Assembly (NCBI GenBank): GCA_022768545.1
Contig: JALELV010000063.1
Coordinates: 1-52,501 of the forward strand
Reading direction: 5' to 3'
Length of the DNA: 52,501 bases
Source: Oscillospiraceae bacterium
Lineage (GTDB): Bacteria; Bacillota; Clostridia; Oscillospirales; Ruminococcaceae
This document shows positions 24,249 through 33,848 of the stretch, one piece after another. Within the stretch, counting starts at the first letter, position 1; the number at the start of each line of letters is the position of its first letter. A program made the position numbers and the translations under genes. The notes beneath the pieces were generated by a model. That model was given only the letters and a program-made list of their open reading frames with translations, was not told where the DNA came from and did not search any database.

Positions 24249-24535
24249 AAATATAAAAATAAATGCTCCAATCCCGTAAAAAGGGACGGAGCATTTCCGT
24301 GGTGCCACCCTTGTTGGGCGCACACCGTACGCCCCGCTCGAAAGCCGGGATAACGTCCGGCCGGGACGGAAGCCGCTACTGCAACTTTCACGGCTTCGGC
24401 TGGCAAGGTGTCCTCCCCGGCGGGGAAATACGGATGGGCGGGCTCTCAGCCCGTGTCCCGCCCTCTCTGGTTCCTTCTCCTCCGGGGATCTCCTGCTGTC
24501 GGGGCGGTACGCCCCTTCGCCTTTTTAAATATCAG
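24249..24535 (-). promoter_or_regulatory. T-box leader of hisS-aspS
   Basis: On the minus strand the antiterminator bulge TGGCACC (24301-24307, in GGGTGGCACCACGG) is followed by a terminator with arms AAATGCTCC...GGAGCATTT (24261-24296) and a T-rich run. Upstream lies a GC-rich stem I region, with GGGGCG-TAC-CGCCCC near the 5' end. A CAC triplet on the minus strand (24408-24410, in GAGGACACC) is a candidate histidine specifier. Uncharged tRNA-His pairing should prevent termination. The exact promoter is not clear. Confidence 0.9.
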
Positions 24536-24555
24536 AATACAAAAGTGCCGGTCGG

Positions 24556-24960
24556 TCAGCGCTTGGGGTTGACGATGTTGCGCCAATCCAGGTCGCCCCG
24601 CTCCAGGGCGTGAATGAGAGCTTCCGCCGTGGCGATGTTGGTGGCCACGGGGATGTTGTGGACGTCGCAGAGACGCAGCAGCTGGGCGTTGTCGGTCTCC
24701 GAGGGGTTCATGGTAAGGGGGTCGCGGAAAAACAGGAGCAGGTCCACCTCGTTGCAGGCCACCCGGGCAGCGATCTGCTGGTCTCCCCCCTGGGATCCGC
24801 TGAGAAAACGGGTCAGCTCCAGACCGGTGGCCTCGGCTACCAGCTTGCTGGTGGTGCCCGTTCCGCACAGGTTGTGATGGCTCAGAATGCCGCAGTAGGC
24901 AATACAGAACTGCACCATCAACTCTTTTTTGGAATCATGCGCGGTGATCGCGATGTTCAT
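24556..24960 (-). CDS. mgsA: Methylglyoxal synthase
   Basis: The 134-residue product converts dihydroxyacetone phosphate to methylglyoxal and phosphate, a bypass of lower glycolysis when phosphate is low. ITAHDSKK at the start, [23 protein letters not shown] and FFRDPLT are family hallmarks, including the catalytic aspartates. TAGGAGG precedes the ATG at 24960, so longer upstream readings are excluded. It follows the MinD-like gene by 22 bases; a minD-mgsA linkage also occurs in other Firmicutes. Confidence 0.96.
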   Translation of the reverse strand: MNIAITAHDSKKELMVQFCIAYCGILSHHNLCGTGTTSKLVAEATGLELTRFLSGSQGGDQQIAARVACNEVDLLLFFRDPLTMNPSETDNAQLLRLCDVHNIPVATNIATAEALIHALERGDLDWRNIVNPKR

Positions 24961-24982
24961 ATTGGCCGCCCTCCTAAAAATA

Positions 24983-25720
24983 TTATTGAACCGAAAGCTC
25001 CACGTATTCACCGCCCAGACGCCGGGCGACGTTGCGGCAGGCCGCCGCCGCGGGCAGGCCCTCCCCCGGGGCCGCCCCGCGGGCCAGGCACCCAGCCGCG
25101 TCGGGATCTTCCGGAATGACTCCGAGCAGAGGTTCCCCCACCTGGTCGATGACAAAATCCAGGTCGGGAACAGTTTTTAAGCGCCCCATGCTCTGCCTGC
25201 CCACCCGGTTGATCAAAAGCCGTTGGCGGGTAAGCCCTTTTTCATCCAGATAGTCGGAAACCACCCTGGCGTCCCGAACACAGATCCGGTCCGGGGTGAC
25301 AACCAGAAGGGCAGAATCCGCCGCCCGGGCCGCCGCGTCAAAAGCGGCACCGAACCCGGCGGGAGTTTCGGCGATAAGATAGTCGTAAACGGTGGAAAGC
25401 CCGCGGCAGACCTTTGCAAAGCCTTCGGCGGTATAGGGCATGTCCGGCCGCAGGGGGGCCAGGATCAGGTGGAGGTTGGAGTGCGCGGTGCGGGTAATGG
25501 CCTGCACCGGGCGGCACCGCCCGTACAGGATATCGGAGAGGTCGTAGACCGCCCGGTCTGAAACTCCCAGCATAATATCCAGGCTGCGAAGGCCGCTGTC
25601 CATCTCCAAAAGAAGGACCTTTTTGCCCAGGGAAGCAAGAGCCAGACCCAGCATGACGGAAAGGGAAGACTTTCCCACGCCGCCTTTCCCCGATGTGACA
25701 ATCAAAACCTGTGCGCTCAT
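24983..25720 (-). CDS. MinD-like ParA-family ATPase
   Basis: The 245-residue ATPase has the deviant Walker [11 protein letters not shown] (residues 10-19) and an [14 protein letters not shown] segment like the DxDxGLRNLD of MinD, the membrane ATPase that places the division septum. The C-terminus ([13 protein letters not shown]) lacks the basic amphipathic membrane-targeting helix of classical MinD, and no minC or minE is nearby. It lies between the PBP2 gene and mgsA, a place held by minD in related bacteria. The role in septum placement is therefore inferred. Confidence 0.8.
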   Translation of the reverse strand: MSAQVLIVTSGKGGVGKSSLSVMLGLALASLGKKVLLLEMDSGLRSLDIMLGVSDRAVYDLSDILYGRCRPVQAITRTAHSNLHLILAPLRPDMPYTAEGFAKVCRGLSTVYDYLIAETPAGFGAAFDAAARAADSALLVVTPDRICVRDARVVSDYLDEKGLTRQRLLINRVGRQSMGRLKTVPDLDFVIDQVGEPLLGVIPEDPDAAGCLARGAAPGEGLPAAAACRNVARRLGGEYVELSVQ

Positions 25721-25785
25721 ACCTGATTCCTTTAACTTTTATCGAAATACAAACAGGGGCATTCTTTTTCAGTACCCCATACAGC

Positions 25786-25813
25786 AGTTTACCACAAAAA
25801 GCAACAAAATCAA
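25786..25813 (-). promoter_or_regulatory. Putative promoter of minD-like and mgsA
   Basis: TTGATT and TAAACT with a 16-base spacer on the minus strand, in an AT-rich 154-base gap after the PBP2 gene. Confidence 0.45.
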
Positions 25814-25874
25814 AGCATTTTAAACAAAAAACTTTATTTTCCGCAAAAAGGGGAAGCAGCTCCGGCTGTGACCC

Positions 25875-27899
25875 CTACGGCAGCAGCGTTCCGGGGGACT
25901 GGGGCGCCTGGACTTCCTGCTTGTGGAAAAAATACTGGTCAAAGATGGCCTTGGCCACCGGAGCGCCGGTATAGCCGTGCCAGCCTTTTTCTATCACCAC
26001 CGCCACGGCGATCTCCGGGTCATCGGAGGGGGCGTAGCAGATGTAGGTGGAGTTGGGAAACTGGTGGGTCTCGGGAGTTCCGGTTTTGGAGGCTACGTCA
26101 ATGGGGTAGTTTGCAAACACAAAGCCGGAGGTACCGGCCATGCCGTCCCGGCCGGAGGCCCACCGCATACCGGTGCGCACCGCCTGCACCGCGTCTTCGG
26201 TCAGGTGCATATCCACCACTGCCTCGGGTTTTGTTTCCTCGATCACCCGGTCCATCCCGTAGGTGTTGATGCTTTTGACCAGATGGGAGCTCATCCGGAC
26301 GCCGCCGTTTGCCAGGGTGGCGGCGTAGGTAGCCATCTGCAGGGGGGTAAAGCCGTTGTCGCTCTGACCGATGGCGGCCTGCACCACGTTGCCGGGATGC
26401 CACTCCTGGCCGTGGGACTCGCTGTATTCCGGGCTGGCCAGATGGCCCAGGCTTTCCGGAAGCTCGATTCCGGTGGGCTGCCCCAAACCGAACATGGTGC
26501 TGTACTCGTTGATGGTGTCGATGCCCAGCCGGCGCCCCAGGTCGTAGAAAAAGATGTTGCAGGAGACTCTGAGGGCGTTGGAAACGTTGTAGCCGGGGTG
26601 GTACCCCAGGCACTTGGGCTGGTAATCATCCCAGTAGGTGTAGATGCCCAAACAATCGTAAGTAGTGGAGGGGGTGATGAGCCCTTCCATGAGCCCCGCA
26701 GTGGCGACGGAGGGCTTGTAGATGGAGCCTGCGGCGTAGACGCCGTCCAGGGCGCGGTTAAACAGGGGGTTGCGTTCGTCCGCCGCCAAAGTGTCGTAAT
26801 CCTGCCGGTAGGTCTCCAGATCATACCCCGGCCAGGTGGCGCAGGCCAGGATCTCCCCGGTCTTGTTGTTGATGGCTACAGCGGCACCGGCGCAGGCCTC
26901 CTTGCCCTCCCCTTCCGGCGCGGTGGCGTTGAGGTAAAGGATTTCTGCCTCCAGAGCCTGCTGGGCGACCAGCTGCAGCTCCTTGTCGATGGTGAGCACG
27001 ATGGTGCTGCCCGGAATAGGAGCCACGGTCTCGGTCACCTCTATGACATCCCCGGCGGAGTTGAGGGTGATCTGCCGTTTGCCGTTTTTACCGCGCAGCT
27101 CGCTTTCAAAGGCCTTCTCAATGCCGCTTTTCCCGATGACGTCGTCCAGGGCGTATTCGTTTTTGTCCAGCAGCGTGTACTCCTCGGCGTAGATGGGCCC
27201 CACCTGTCCGATCAGGTGGGGGGCGGCCTCCCCGCTGACATAGCGCCGGATGGCGCTCTCTGAGATATCCATGCCCGGCAGGGTAAAGGAGTTTTCCTCC
27301 AGCTTCATGACGGTGGAGACCGAAACGTTTTCCGAAAAAGTGTAGGGGATGGTGATGGAAAAACCCCGGCGGTCCATCTCGTACCGGATGGCCATCAGGG
27401 TGCGCTGCTGCTCGGGAGGGTATTCCTCCAGCTTGTAGCGGCTGATGAGCCAGCCCATCACGTCCTCCACCGAGGCGTAGGAGTTGACCTCTAAAAAGCT
27501 CTTGAGACGGGCGATATCGCTCTCCCGTTCCTCCAAAAAGGCGTAGGGGGCGCTTTTGGTGATGGGGAGATTGTCGATCCATCCCTCCCCCGAGGCGGAG
27601 AGCATCTCAGTGAGGCGGAGAATGATCTCGTTTTCCCGCCCACGGGGAAGAAAGGCGCGGTCCAGCACCACGTTGAAGCCGGATTCGTTGGCCGACAGGG
27701 GCCGGCCATAGCGGTCTACGATCTCCCCCCGGGCGGCCTTGACGGTCTGTTCCCGGGTGATTCCCTTGTCGGCCATGGCGCTGTACTCGTCGGCCTCCAC
27801 GATCTGCATTTTGATGAGCTTCAAGGTAAAAAGGCAGAGCACCGCCGCCACGGTACAGGCCAGAATGACGACCCGGCGAAAAGTCGCGCTGTTTTTCAA
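25875..27899 (-). CDS. mrdA: Penicillin-binding protein 2 (MrdA-type)
   Basis: A class B penicillin-binding transpeptidase that cross-links lateral-wall peptidoglycan with RodA. One N-terminal membrane helix (VVILACTVAAVLCLF) precedes the dimerisation domain and the transpeptidase domain with SxxK as SIYK, SCN and KTGT. I choose TTG at 27899, giving 674 residues and MKNSATFRR, because AAAGGCGGGG precedes it; the ATG at 27950 would lie almost at the predicted transcript start. Neighbours are minD-like and mgsA, but mreBCD are not adjacent. Confidence 0.92.
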   Translation of the reverse strand: MKNSATFRRVVILACTVAAVLCLFTLKLIKMQIVEADEYSAMADKGITREQTVKAARGEIVDRYGRPLSANESGFNVVLDRAFLPRGRENEIILRLTEMLSASGEGWIDNLPITKSAPYAFLEERESDIARLKSFLEVNSYASVEDVMGWLISRYKLEEYPPEQQRTLMAIRYEMDRRGFSITIPYTFSENVSVSTVMKLEENSFTLPGMDISESAIRRYVSGEAAPHLIGQVGPIYAEEYTLLDKNEYALDDVIGKSGIEKAFESELRGKNGKRQITLNSAGDVIEVTETVAPIPGSTIVLTIDKELQLVAQQALEAEILYLNATAPEGEGKEACAGAAVAINNKTGEILACATWPGYDLETYRQDYDTLAADERNPLFNRALDGVYAAGSIYKPSVATAGLMEGLITPSTTYDCLGIYTYWDDYQPKCLGYHPGYNVSNALRVSCNIFFYDLGRRLGIDTINEYSTMFGLGQPTGIELPESLGHLASPEYSESHGQEWHPGNVVQAAIGQSDNGFTPLQMATYAATLANGGVRMSSHLVKSINTYGMDRVIEETKPEAVVDMHLTEDAVQAVRTGMRWASGRDGMAGTSGFVFANYPIDVASKTGTPETHQFPNSTYICYAPSDDPEIAVAVVIEKGWHGYTGAPVAKAIFDQYFFHKQEVQAPQSPGTLLP

Positions 27900-27959
27900 T
27901 CGGTACCCCGCCTTTCTCAGAAGATCCTCCGGCGCCCGCCGCACCGGCATGTCACATTT

Positions 27960-27988
27960 ATTATAGCGCCGGAGGCCGTGCTTCTCAA
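27960..27988 (-). promoter_or_regulatory. Sigma-A promoter of the PBP2 gene
   Basis: TTGAGA and a perfect TATAAT with a 17-base spacer on the minus strand. Its position argues for the TTG start at 27899. Confidence 0.8.
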
Positions 27989-28029
27989 CAGCGGCGGAAA
28001 AAATTCATATTTTCCAGCGCCCCCTGGAG

Positions 28030-28055
28030 AAAAAAGAAGGCCCCGAAGGGCCTTC
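28030..28055 (-). terminator. Terminator after the Pro-rich membrane protein gene
   Basis: GAAGGCCC pairs with GGGCCTTC around a four-base loop, followed by TTTTTT on the minus strand. Confidence 0.85.
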
Positions 28056-28079
28056 CCGGCGGCTGTTGTTCCAAACGGG

Positions 28080-28802
28080 TCACCGGCCAAACGGAGGGTC
28101 CTGCGGGCCGGGGCCCTGAGGAGGAACGGATGGGCCGGGCTCCGGAGGCTGGCCGTAAGGGGGCTGGCCATAAGGGGGCTGGCCGCCGTTTTGATAATAG
28201 GGTGCGTACTGGGGCGGCATACCGTAAGGGCCGGCCTGAGGCTGCCAGCAGAGGGATAGGGGCCGGTTGTTGCGGATGGAGAAGATGAGGAACGGGGCGA
28301 CCAGGGAGATCACCAGGGAGAGCACGGTGTACAAAACCGCGTTCTGGGGGCAGTAATCCAGATACAGGCGGTAGAGGGAGATGCCGTAAAACACCGTGTA
28401 GGCAACAGAGCAGGCCAGCAGAAGAAGATAGGCGATCAGGAAGCCGCCCAGCAGGCCATAGGAAGAGGGCGCGTTTTCTTCCAGAACAGAGAACAAAAAG
28501 CCGAAATAGAATATCATGAAAAAGGCAAGGCCTCCCACAGTGCCCAGGCCCAGGAACAGCAGCCAGTGGCGCAGATGGGTGGTCTTTCCGCGGGTACGCA
28601 GGTTGATGTCGTCGGCCACGGCACCCTGGGCGTAGTAGTTGGCCACCGGTACCCAGGCCATCCAGGGGTTTGGTATCCCGCGGTTTTGAAGGATGCGGTA
28701 GAGGCCGAGGGAGGAGAACACATAGGGCACCGCTCCGACCGCAAGGCCGACCAGCCCCCCGATGAGGGCGGCGACCAGTGAGATATTGCTGGCATATGAC
28801 AT
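28080..28802 (-). CDS. Membrane protein with Pro/Gly/Tyr-rich tail
   Basis: The 240-residue product is not a named family member I recognise. It has about four to five hydrophobic segments in the first 190 residues, with a cytosolic-looking NRGIPNPWMAWVPVANYY motif between helices that recurs in small multi-helix proteins of Firmicutes. It ends in a low-complexity tail (residues 195-240) with PPYGQPPYGQPP repeats. AAAGGAG precedes the ATG. It is 14 bases downstream of the GH13 gene and shares its transcript. The tail suggests protein contacts or phase behaviour, but this is speculation. Confidence 0.75.
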   Translation of the reverse strand: MSYASNISLVAALIGGLVGLAVGAVPYVFSSLGLYRILQNRGIPNPWMAWVPVANYYAQGAVADDINLRTRGKTTHLRHWLLFLGLGTVGGLAFFMIFYFGFLFSVLEENAPSSYGLLGGFLIAYLLLLACSVAYTVFYGISLYRLYLDYCPQNAVLYTVLSLVISLVAPFLIFSIRNNRPLSLCWQPQAGPYGMPPQYAPYYQNGGQPPYGQPPYGQPPEPGPSVPPQGPGPQDPPFGR

Positions 28803-28816
28803 AAGAACGCTCCTTT

Positions 28817-30676
28817 CTATTGGGCTGCATCCATCTGCAGCGATGCGGCAAAGATACCGGAGGAGGGAAGCTTTCCCTCCCCGGAAAGGCTGCCGAGCCA
28901 GACCTTTTCCACGGGGCCGGGCAGCAGAAGTGCCTCGGGCTCCGCGCCCCGGTTGACCGCGATGAACAGGGCTTTCCCCCCACCCTGCCGGACGAAGGAG
29001 AACACACGGGAAGAAACCTGGACAGCGGTAAAAGATCCATCCTTTAAAACCGGGTTTTGAGCCCGGATGTTACCGAGAGCGCGGAAAAATTCCAGCAGTT
29101 CCGCGTCCTCGTGGCCCCAGGGATAGGGGCAGCGGTTGAAAGGGTCCCGGTAGCCGGAGAGGCCAGCCTCATCGCCGTAGTACAGGCAGGGCACCCCGGG
29201 CAGGAAGTAGAGCAGCCCATAGGCGAGCTTTAAAAGCTCCCGGCCCCGGCGGTATATGTCTAAAGGGAGAAAGTGGTGGGAAGCCTGAAAGGCGCGGTCC
29301 CGGCCGTTCAGAGGCTCCGCCGCCAGCGCCGTGACAGCCCGTTCCACATCGTGGGTGGAGAGGCTGTTCATCAGGCAGGAGACCGCCCCAGGGGGGTAGT
29401 GCTCCAAAATGGAGAGCACCGTGCGGTACAGGCCGTCTCCGTCCCCGTCCCGCACAAAGCCGAGTACCGCGTCCCGGAAGGGGTAGTTCATCACCGCATC
29501 CAGCTGGCCGCCCAGCAGGTAGCGGCGGCGCGCGCCGTAGGCCACCTTGTTGGAGGCGTCCTCCCATACCTCCCCGATGAGGAGCTTGTCGGAGCCGCGG
29601 CTCTTGACACAGCGGGCCAGGGCGTCCAGAAATTCATCGGGAAGCTCATCCGCCACATCCAGGCGGAACCCGTCGGCCCCCCGGTCCATCCAAAAGCGCA
29701 GGACGCCGTTCTCCCCGCAGATGAATTCCAGAAAAGAGGGTTCGGTCTCCTTTACGTTGGGCAGTGTGTCGAAGTTCCACCAGCAGGAGTAGCTGTCGGG
29801 GTAGCGGAAAAAATCGTACCAGGGAAAATAAGGGCTCTCCACAGAATCGCAGGCCCCGGGGCCGGGGTAGCGGCCCTCCCGGTTAAAATAGACGCTGTCG
29901 CTGCCAGTGTGGGAAAAGACACCGTCCAGCACCACCCGGATGCCCCGGCGGTGGGCCTCCCGGCAGAGCTCGGTAAAATCCTCCTCCGTGCCCAGCAGAG
30001 GGTCTACCTTTTTGTAATCCGCCGTGTTGTAGCGGTGGTTGGAGTGGGCCTCAAAAATGGGGTTCAGGTACAGGCAGGTGACCCCGAGGCTCTCAAGATA
30101 TCCAAGCTTTTCTGTAATGCCCCGCAGGTCTCCCCCGTAATAGTCGGAGTTGGTGATCTTTCCCTGGGCATTGGGCTCGTAGTCCGGAAGGCCCCCCCAC
30201 TCCCCATGGAAGGTGCGGTCTGCAGGCACCCCTTCCTTGGGTGCGCCGGAACGGTAAAAACGGTCGGGAAAGATCTGGTAATAAAGACCCCCTGCTATGG
30301 GAGGGGCGGCCCCGAAGGGGGTGTCATACACCGTGAGCTGCCACAGTTCCCCAAACGGGTCCCCATCGGAGGAGCGGGTATCCGGCCCCCGCCGGATGGG
30401 GAAAGGCTTGCCGTCCTGTTCGGCTTCGAAGCTGTAGAAGAAGAGCCCCGGCTCTTCGAAGGTATAGCGTGCGGTATAGCGGTTGCAGGAGGGCTCGGCC
30501 CCCTCAAAGGCCATGGGCACGGTGAGGGACTGGGTCCACTGGTCCGACAGGCAGAGGATCAGCCGGGGGCTGGAGAACCCGCCTGTTTTGGGGAGCCGGA
30601 GGGTGAAGAGGTTTTCCTCCCCCACCCGGGCGGCCCCAAAGGGGGTTTTATCGGCGGCGGAATCATAGATCGCCAT
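28817..30676 (-). CDS. GH13 alpha-glucosidase / neopullulanase-like
   Basis: The 619-residue glycoside hydrolase has an N-terminal beta-sandwich (1-120) and a GH13 TIM barrel. Conserved regions are DGVFSHTG (251-258), GFRLDVADE with nucleophile Asp340, LIGEVWE with acid/base Glu369 and NSLSTHDVER. No signal peptide is seen, so it acts in the cytosol, probably on maltodextrins or glycogen branches. It follows glycogen phosphorylase, with an intrinsic terminator between them that should set the ratio of the two. Confidence 0.9.
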   Translation of the reverse strand: MAIYDSAADKTPFGAARVGEENLFTLRLPKTGGFSSPRLILCLSDQWTQSLTVPMAFEGAEPSCNRYTARYTFEEPGLFFYSFEAEQDGKPFPIRRGPDTRSSDGDPFGELWQLTVYDTPFGAAPPIAGGLYYQIFPDRFYRSGAPKEGVPADRTFHGEWGGLPDYEPNAQGKITNSDYYGGDLRGITEKLGYLESLGVTCLYLNPIFEAHSNHRYNTADYKKVDPLLGTEEDFTELCREAHRRGIRVVLDGVFSHTGSDSVYFNREGRYPGPGACDSVESPYFPWYDFFRYPDSYSCWWNFDTLPNVKETEPSFLEFICGENGVLRFWMDRGADGFRLDVADELPDEFLDALARCVKSRGSDKLLIGEVWEDASNKVAYGARRRYLLGGQLDAVMNYPFRDAVLGFVRDGDGDGLYRTVLSILEHYPPGAVSCLMNSLSTHDVERAVTALAAEPLNGRDRAFQASHHFLPLDIYRRGRELLKLAYGLLYFLPGVPCLYYGDEAGLSGYRDPFNRCPYPWGHEDAELLEFFRALGNIRAQNPVLKDGSFTAVQVSSRVFSFVRQGGGKALFIAVNRGAEPEALLLPGPVEKVWLGSLSGEGKLPSSGIFAASLQMDAAQ

Positions 30677-30708
30677 GAGATCACACCTTTATCTTTATTG
30701 AGATAGGA

Positions 30709-30745
30709 TAAAAGCTCCCGGCCCGCCCTGGGGCGGGCCGGGAGC
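30709..30745 (-). terminator. Terminator between glgP and the GH13 gene
   Basis: GCTCCCGGCCCGCC pairs with its perfect complement around a short loop and is followed by TTTTATCC on the minus strand. No promoter is obvious before the GH13 gene, so read-through is likely. Confidence 0.8.
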
Positions 30746-30770
30746 ACCGGGGGCCTGGCCCGGAGAGAGA

Positions 30771-33164
30771 TCAGAGCTCCCAGATATTCCGGGCATACTC
30801 CCGCACCGAGCGGTCGGCGCAGAAATATCCCGATTCCGCCACGTTTTTGAGAGACATCCGCTGCCACGCGGTGGAGTCGGCATAGAGCCGCTGTACCTTC
30901 TGCTGAGCGGCACGGTAGCTTTCAAAATCCGCCAGGACCATGAACGGATCCCGCTTGAGCAGGGACTCGGTGATATCGGGGAAGCTGTTTCCGGCGATGC
31001 CGATGTTCATGGCGGCAATGGCCTTTTTGATGACAGGGTCGTTCTCACACCAGTCGAAGGGGTTGTAGCCCTTTTTGCGAAGGGCGTCCACCTCCTCGGT
31101 GGACATGCCGAAGAGGACCATGTTTTCCCGGCCCACAGCGTCGCAGATCTCCACGTTGGCGCCGTCATAGGTGCCCAGGGTGACGGCACCGGAGAGCATC
31201 AGCTTCATGTTGCCGGTGCCGGAGGCCTCGGTGCCCGCCAGAGAGATTTGCTCCGACACCTCGGAGGCCGGCATCAGCAGCTCGGAGGCGGTGACGGAGT
31301 AGTTTTCCAGGTAGACGATCCGCAGCACGTCCCGCACGGCGGGGTCGGCCTCAATCATCTCCTGCAGGGAGCAGATAAACTTGATGATCTGCTTGGCGAG
31401 GTAATAGCCGGGGGCGGCCTTGGCCCCGAAAATAAAGGTGCGGGGGGCAATATCCGCGCCGGGGTTTTCCTTCAGGTACTGGTAGAGGGAGAGGATGTGA
31501 AGGGCATTCAGATGCTGGCGTTTATACTCGTGCAGCCGCTTGACCTGTACGTCAAAGATGGAATCGGTGTTGAGGACGATGCCGTAGCGTTTTTTCACCG
31601 CGGCGGCCAGGGTCTCCTTATTGGCCTTTTTGATCCGGGCCATCCGCTCCAGCACAGAGCTGTCGTCCAGATAGCGGTTGAGCTCGCTCAGGCGGGACAT
31701 ATCCCGCATAAAGCCGTCGCCGATGCAGTCCCGGATGAGGCCGGTGAGGCCGGGGTTCGACTGGGCCAGCCAGCGCCGGGAGGCGATGCCGTTGGTGACA
31801 TTTGTAAATTTATCGGGGGTGACGGTGTAAAAATCGTGGAACGTCTCATCTTTGATGATCTCGGAATGGAGCTTGGAGACGCCGTTTACCTTGTGGGAGC
31901 CCATGACCGAGAGGTTTGCCATGCGCACGGTGCGGTTTAGGACGATGGACATGCGGGAGATCTTATCCTGGCCGGCGTGGTAGCGGTTTTCCAGCTCCCA
32001 GCAGAAACGGCGGTTGATCTCGCAGACAATCTGGTGTACCCGGGGCAGCAGGGCCTTGAACAGGTCCTCGTTCCACATCTCCAGCGCCTCGGGCATGACG
32101 GTATGGTTGGTGTAGGAGAACACGCGGGAGGTGATGTTCCAGGCTTTTTCCCAGTCGTAGCCGCAGTCATCCAGCAGAATACGCATGAGCTCCGGAATGG
32201 CGAGGGCGGGGTGGGTGTCGTTTAGGTGGATGGCCACCTTGTCGGGCAGATTGTCCAGGGTGCCGTAGGTGGACATGTGGGAATTCACGATATCCCCCAC
32301 CGAGGCAGCCACCAGAAAATACTGCTGGCGCAGGCGCAGGGCCTTTCCCTCGTTGTGGTTGTCGTTGGGGTAGAGCACCTTGCTGATGACCTCCGCCATG
32401 GAGTTCTGCCCTAGGGCGCCTACATAGTCGCCGCGGTTGAAGGATTCCATGTCGATGCCGGGGCTGACAGCCTTCCACAGGCGCAGGCGGCTCACCCCCT
32501 GGGAGGCGTAGCCGGAGACGAGCATATCGCAGGGCACCGCCTTGACGGTAGTATAGTTTTTGTAGTTGATGTGATGATAGCCCCAGTCCCAGAACTCCTC
32601 CACCTCGCCGCCGAAATGGACGTCCACCGCCATCTCCGCGTTGGGGATCAGCCACACGTCACCGCCGGGCAGCCAGTAGTCGGGCAGCTCGGTCTGCCAG
32701 CCGCCGATGATCTTCTGCTTGAAGATGCCGTACTCGTAGCAGATGGAATAACCCATGGCGGGGTAATCCTGGGTGGCCAGGCCGTCCATAAAGCAGGCGG
32801 CCAGCCTTCCAAGCCCGCCGTTGCCCAGGCCGGGGTCCGGCTCCAGCTCGTAGAGCTGCTCGATGTTTACGCCCCAGTCGGCCAGAGCCTCGGTGAACAT
32901 GCCGACGATCTCCAGATTGTACAGGCTGTTTTTGAGGGAACGCCCCAGCAAAAACTCCATGCAGAGGTAGTACACCTGCTTGTTGCCGTGGGAATGGGTA
33001 TAGGCCATAAATTTCTTTTGCTTTTCATTTAAAATCTCTTTAACCAGAAGGGCGGACGCCTTATAGAACTGCTCATTGGAGGCGTGCCCCGGGTCAGTGG
33101 AAAACTGGCTCTGCAGATAGCCTGCGATGCCTTCTTTCAGTTCCGCTTTGCTGAAACCTGTCAT
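30771..33164 (-). CDS. glgP: Glycogen/maltodextrin phosphorylase
   Basis: The 797-residue GT35 enzyme releases glucose-1-phosphate from alpha-1,4-glucans. The family core is present: GLGNGGLGRLAACFMD near residue 120, HLNDTHPALAIPELMR, and the pyridoxal phosphate site EASGTGNMKLMLSG. AGGAG precedes the ATG at 33164; the open frame beyond it is the leader. It has its own strong promoter at 33324-33352. With the GH13 enzyme it forms a storage-glucan breakdown unit. Confidence 0.95.
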   Translation of the reverse strand: MTGFSKAELKEGIAGYLQSQFSTDPGHASNEQFYKASALLVKEILNEKQKKFMAYTHSHGNKQVYYLCMEFLLGRSLKNSLYNLEIVGMFTEALADWGVNIEQLYELEPDPGLGNGGLGRLAACFMDGLATQDYPAMGYSICYEYGIFKQKIIGGWQTELPDYWLPGGDVWLIPNAEMAVDVHFGGEVEEFWDWGYHHINYKNYTTVKAVPCDMLVSGYASQGVSRLRLWKAVSPGIDMESFNRGDYVGALGQNSMAEVISKVLYPNDNHNEGKALRLRQQYFLVAASVGDIVNSHMSTYGTLDNLPDKVAIHLNDTHPALAIPELMRILLDDCGYDWEKAWNITSRVFSYTNHTVMPEALEMWNEDLFKALLPRVHQIVCEINRRFCWELENRYHAGQDKISRMSIVLNRTVRMANLSVMGSHKVNGVSKLHSEIIKDETFHDFYTVTPDKFTNVTNGIASRRWLAQSNPGLTGLIRDCIGDGFMRDMSRLSELNRYLDDSSVLERMARIKKANKETLAAAVKKRYGIVLNTDSIFDVQVKRLHEYKRQHLNALHILSLYQYLKENPGADIAPRTFIFGAKAAPGYYLAKQIIKFICSLQEMIEADPAVRDVLRIVYLENYSVTASELLMPASEVSEQISLAGTEASGTGNMKLMLSGAVTLGTYDGANVEICDAVGRENMVLFGMSTEEVDALRKKGYNPFDWCENDPVIKKAIAAMNIGIAGNSFPDITESLLKRDPFMVLADFESYRAAQQKVQRLYADSTAWQRMSLKNVAESGYFCADRSVREYARNIWEL

Positions 33165-33323
33165 GGGTAAAAGCTCCTTTCCGCTGCCGCAGAGGGCAGG
33201 GCCCGCCCGGGAGCGGGCCGGCAAATAAAATAAAAGACCCAAAGGCGGCGGGCCGTGAAGGCGCATCTGCAGGGGCCCCAAGCCGCATGCTTTCCGGATC
33301 GAGGAAGAAAAGTGATCAGTTTT

Positions 33324-33352
33324 ATTATATACTGGGCCAGGGGCAAATACAA
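33324..33352 (-). promoter_or_regulatory. Sigma-A promoter of glgP
   Basis: TTGTAT and TATAAT with a 17-base spacer on the minus strand; it predicts a leader of about 150 bases. The plus strand of the same gap carries TATAAT at 33436-33441, a likely -10 box for zapA with only a T-run as -35. Confidence 0.75.
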
Positions 33353-33500
33353 TAAAAACCCGGTAAAGAGAAGTGTTTTGGCAAATTCCTGAAAAATGCG
33401 CCTCTTTTCCGCTTTTTTCTTTTGAGAAAATGTACTATAATAAAGTGACTGCAATATCGGTCGACCGCTCTGCGGAGGACGGCCGGGAATGGAGAAAGTT

Positions 33501-33848
33501 ATGGTGAATCGTGTAAAAATCGAGATCTGCGGCTCCCGCTACAACATCGCCAGCCAGGAGCCGGAGGAGTATGTACTGGAGCTGGGGAGCCAGCTCAACA
33601 ACCAGATCAAGGAACTGGTGGCCGCCAACGCTTCCCTTTCGGTCAACGACGCCCTGGTACTGTGCGCCCTGAGCTATCTGGACTCCTATAAAAAAGCGGA
33701 GGCCAACGCGGACCACATGCGCAACCAGCTGACGGAGTACCTGGAGGATGCCGCCCGCGCCCGCATTGAGGTGGACGAGGCCCGCCGGGAGGTGGAACGC
33801 CTCAACCGCACGGTGGACATGCTGCAGAACGGCCGGGATCAGGCATGA
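33501..33848 (+). CDS. zapA: ZapA, FtsZ-ring stabiliser
   Basis: The 115-residue product matches ZapA, a dimeric protein that bundles FtsZ filaments at mid-cell. It has the N-terminal beta region (NRVKIEICGSRYNIAS), a core helix (LNNQIKELVAANASLSVNDA) and a long C-terminal coiled coil. The ATG at 33501 is preceded by GGAGAAAG; the upstream ATG at 33489 has no ribosome site. Its stop overlaps the next gene (ATGA). Confidence 0.9.
   Translation: MVNRVKIEICGSRYNIASQEPEEYVLELGSQLNNQIKELVAANASLSVNDALVLCALSYLDSYKKAEANADHMRNQLTEYLEDAARARIEVDEARREVERLNRTVDMLQNGRDQA

Noticed and set aside
33421..33445. Shared sequence ATGTACTATAATAAA at two promoters (also at 15824) as a common regulon mark
   Set aside because: It consists mostly of the -10 box and AT-rich flanks; two occurrences are not enough to claim a regulon.
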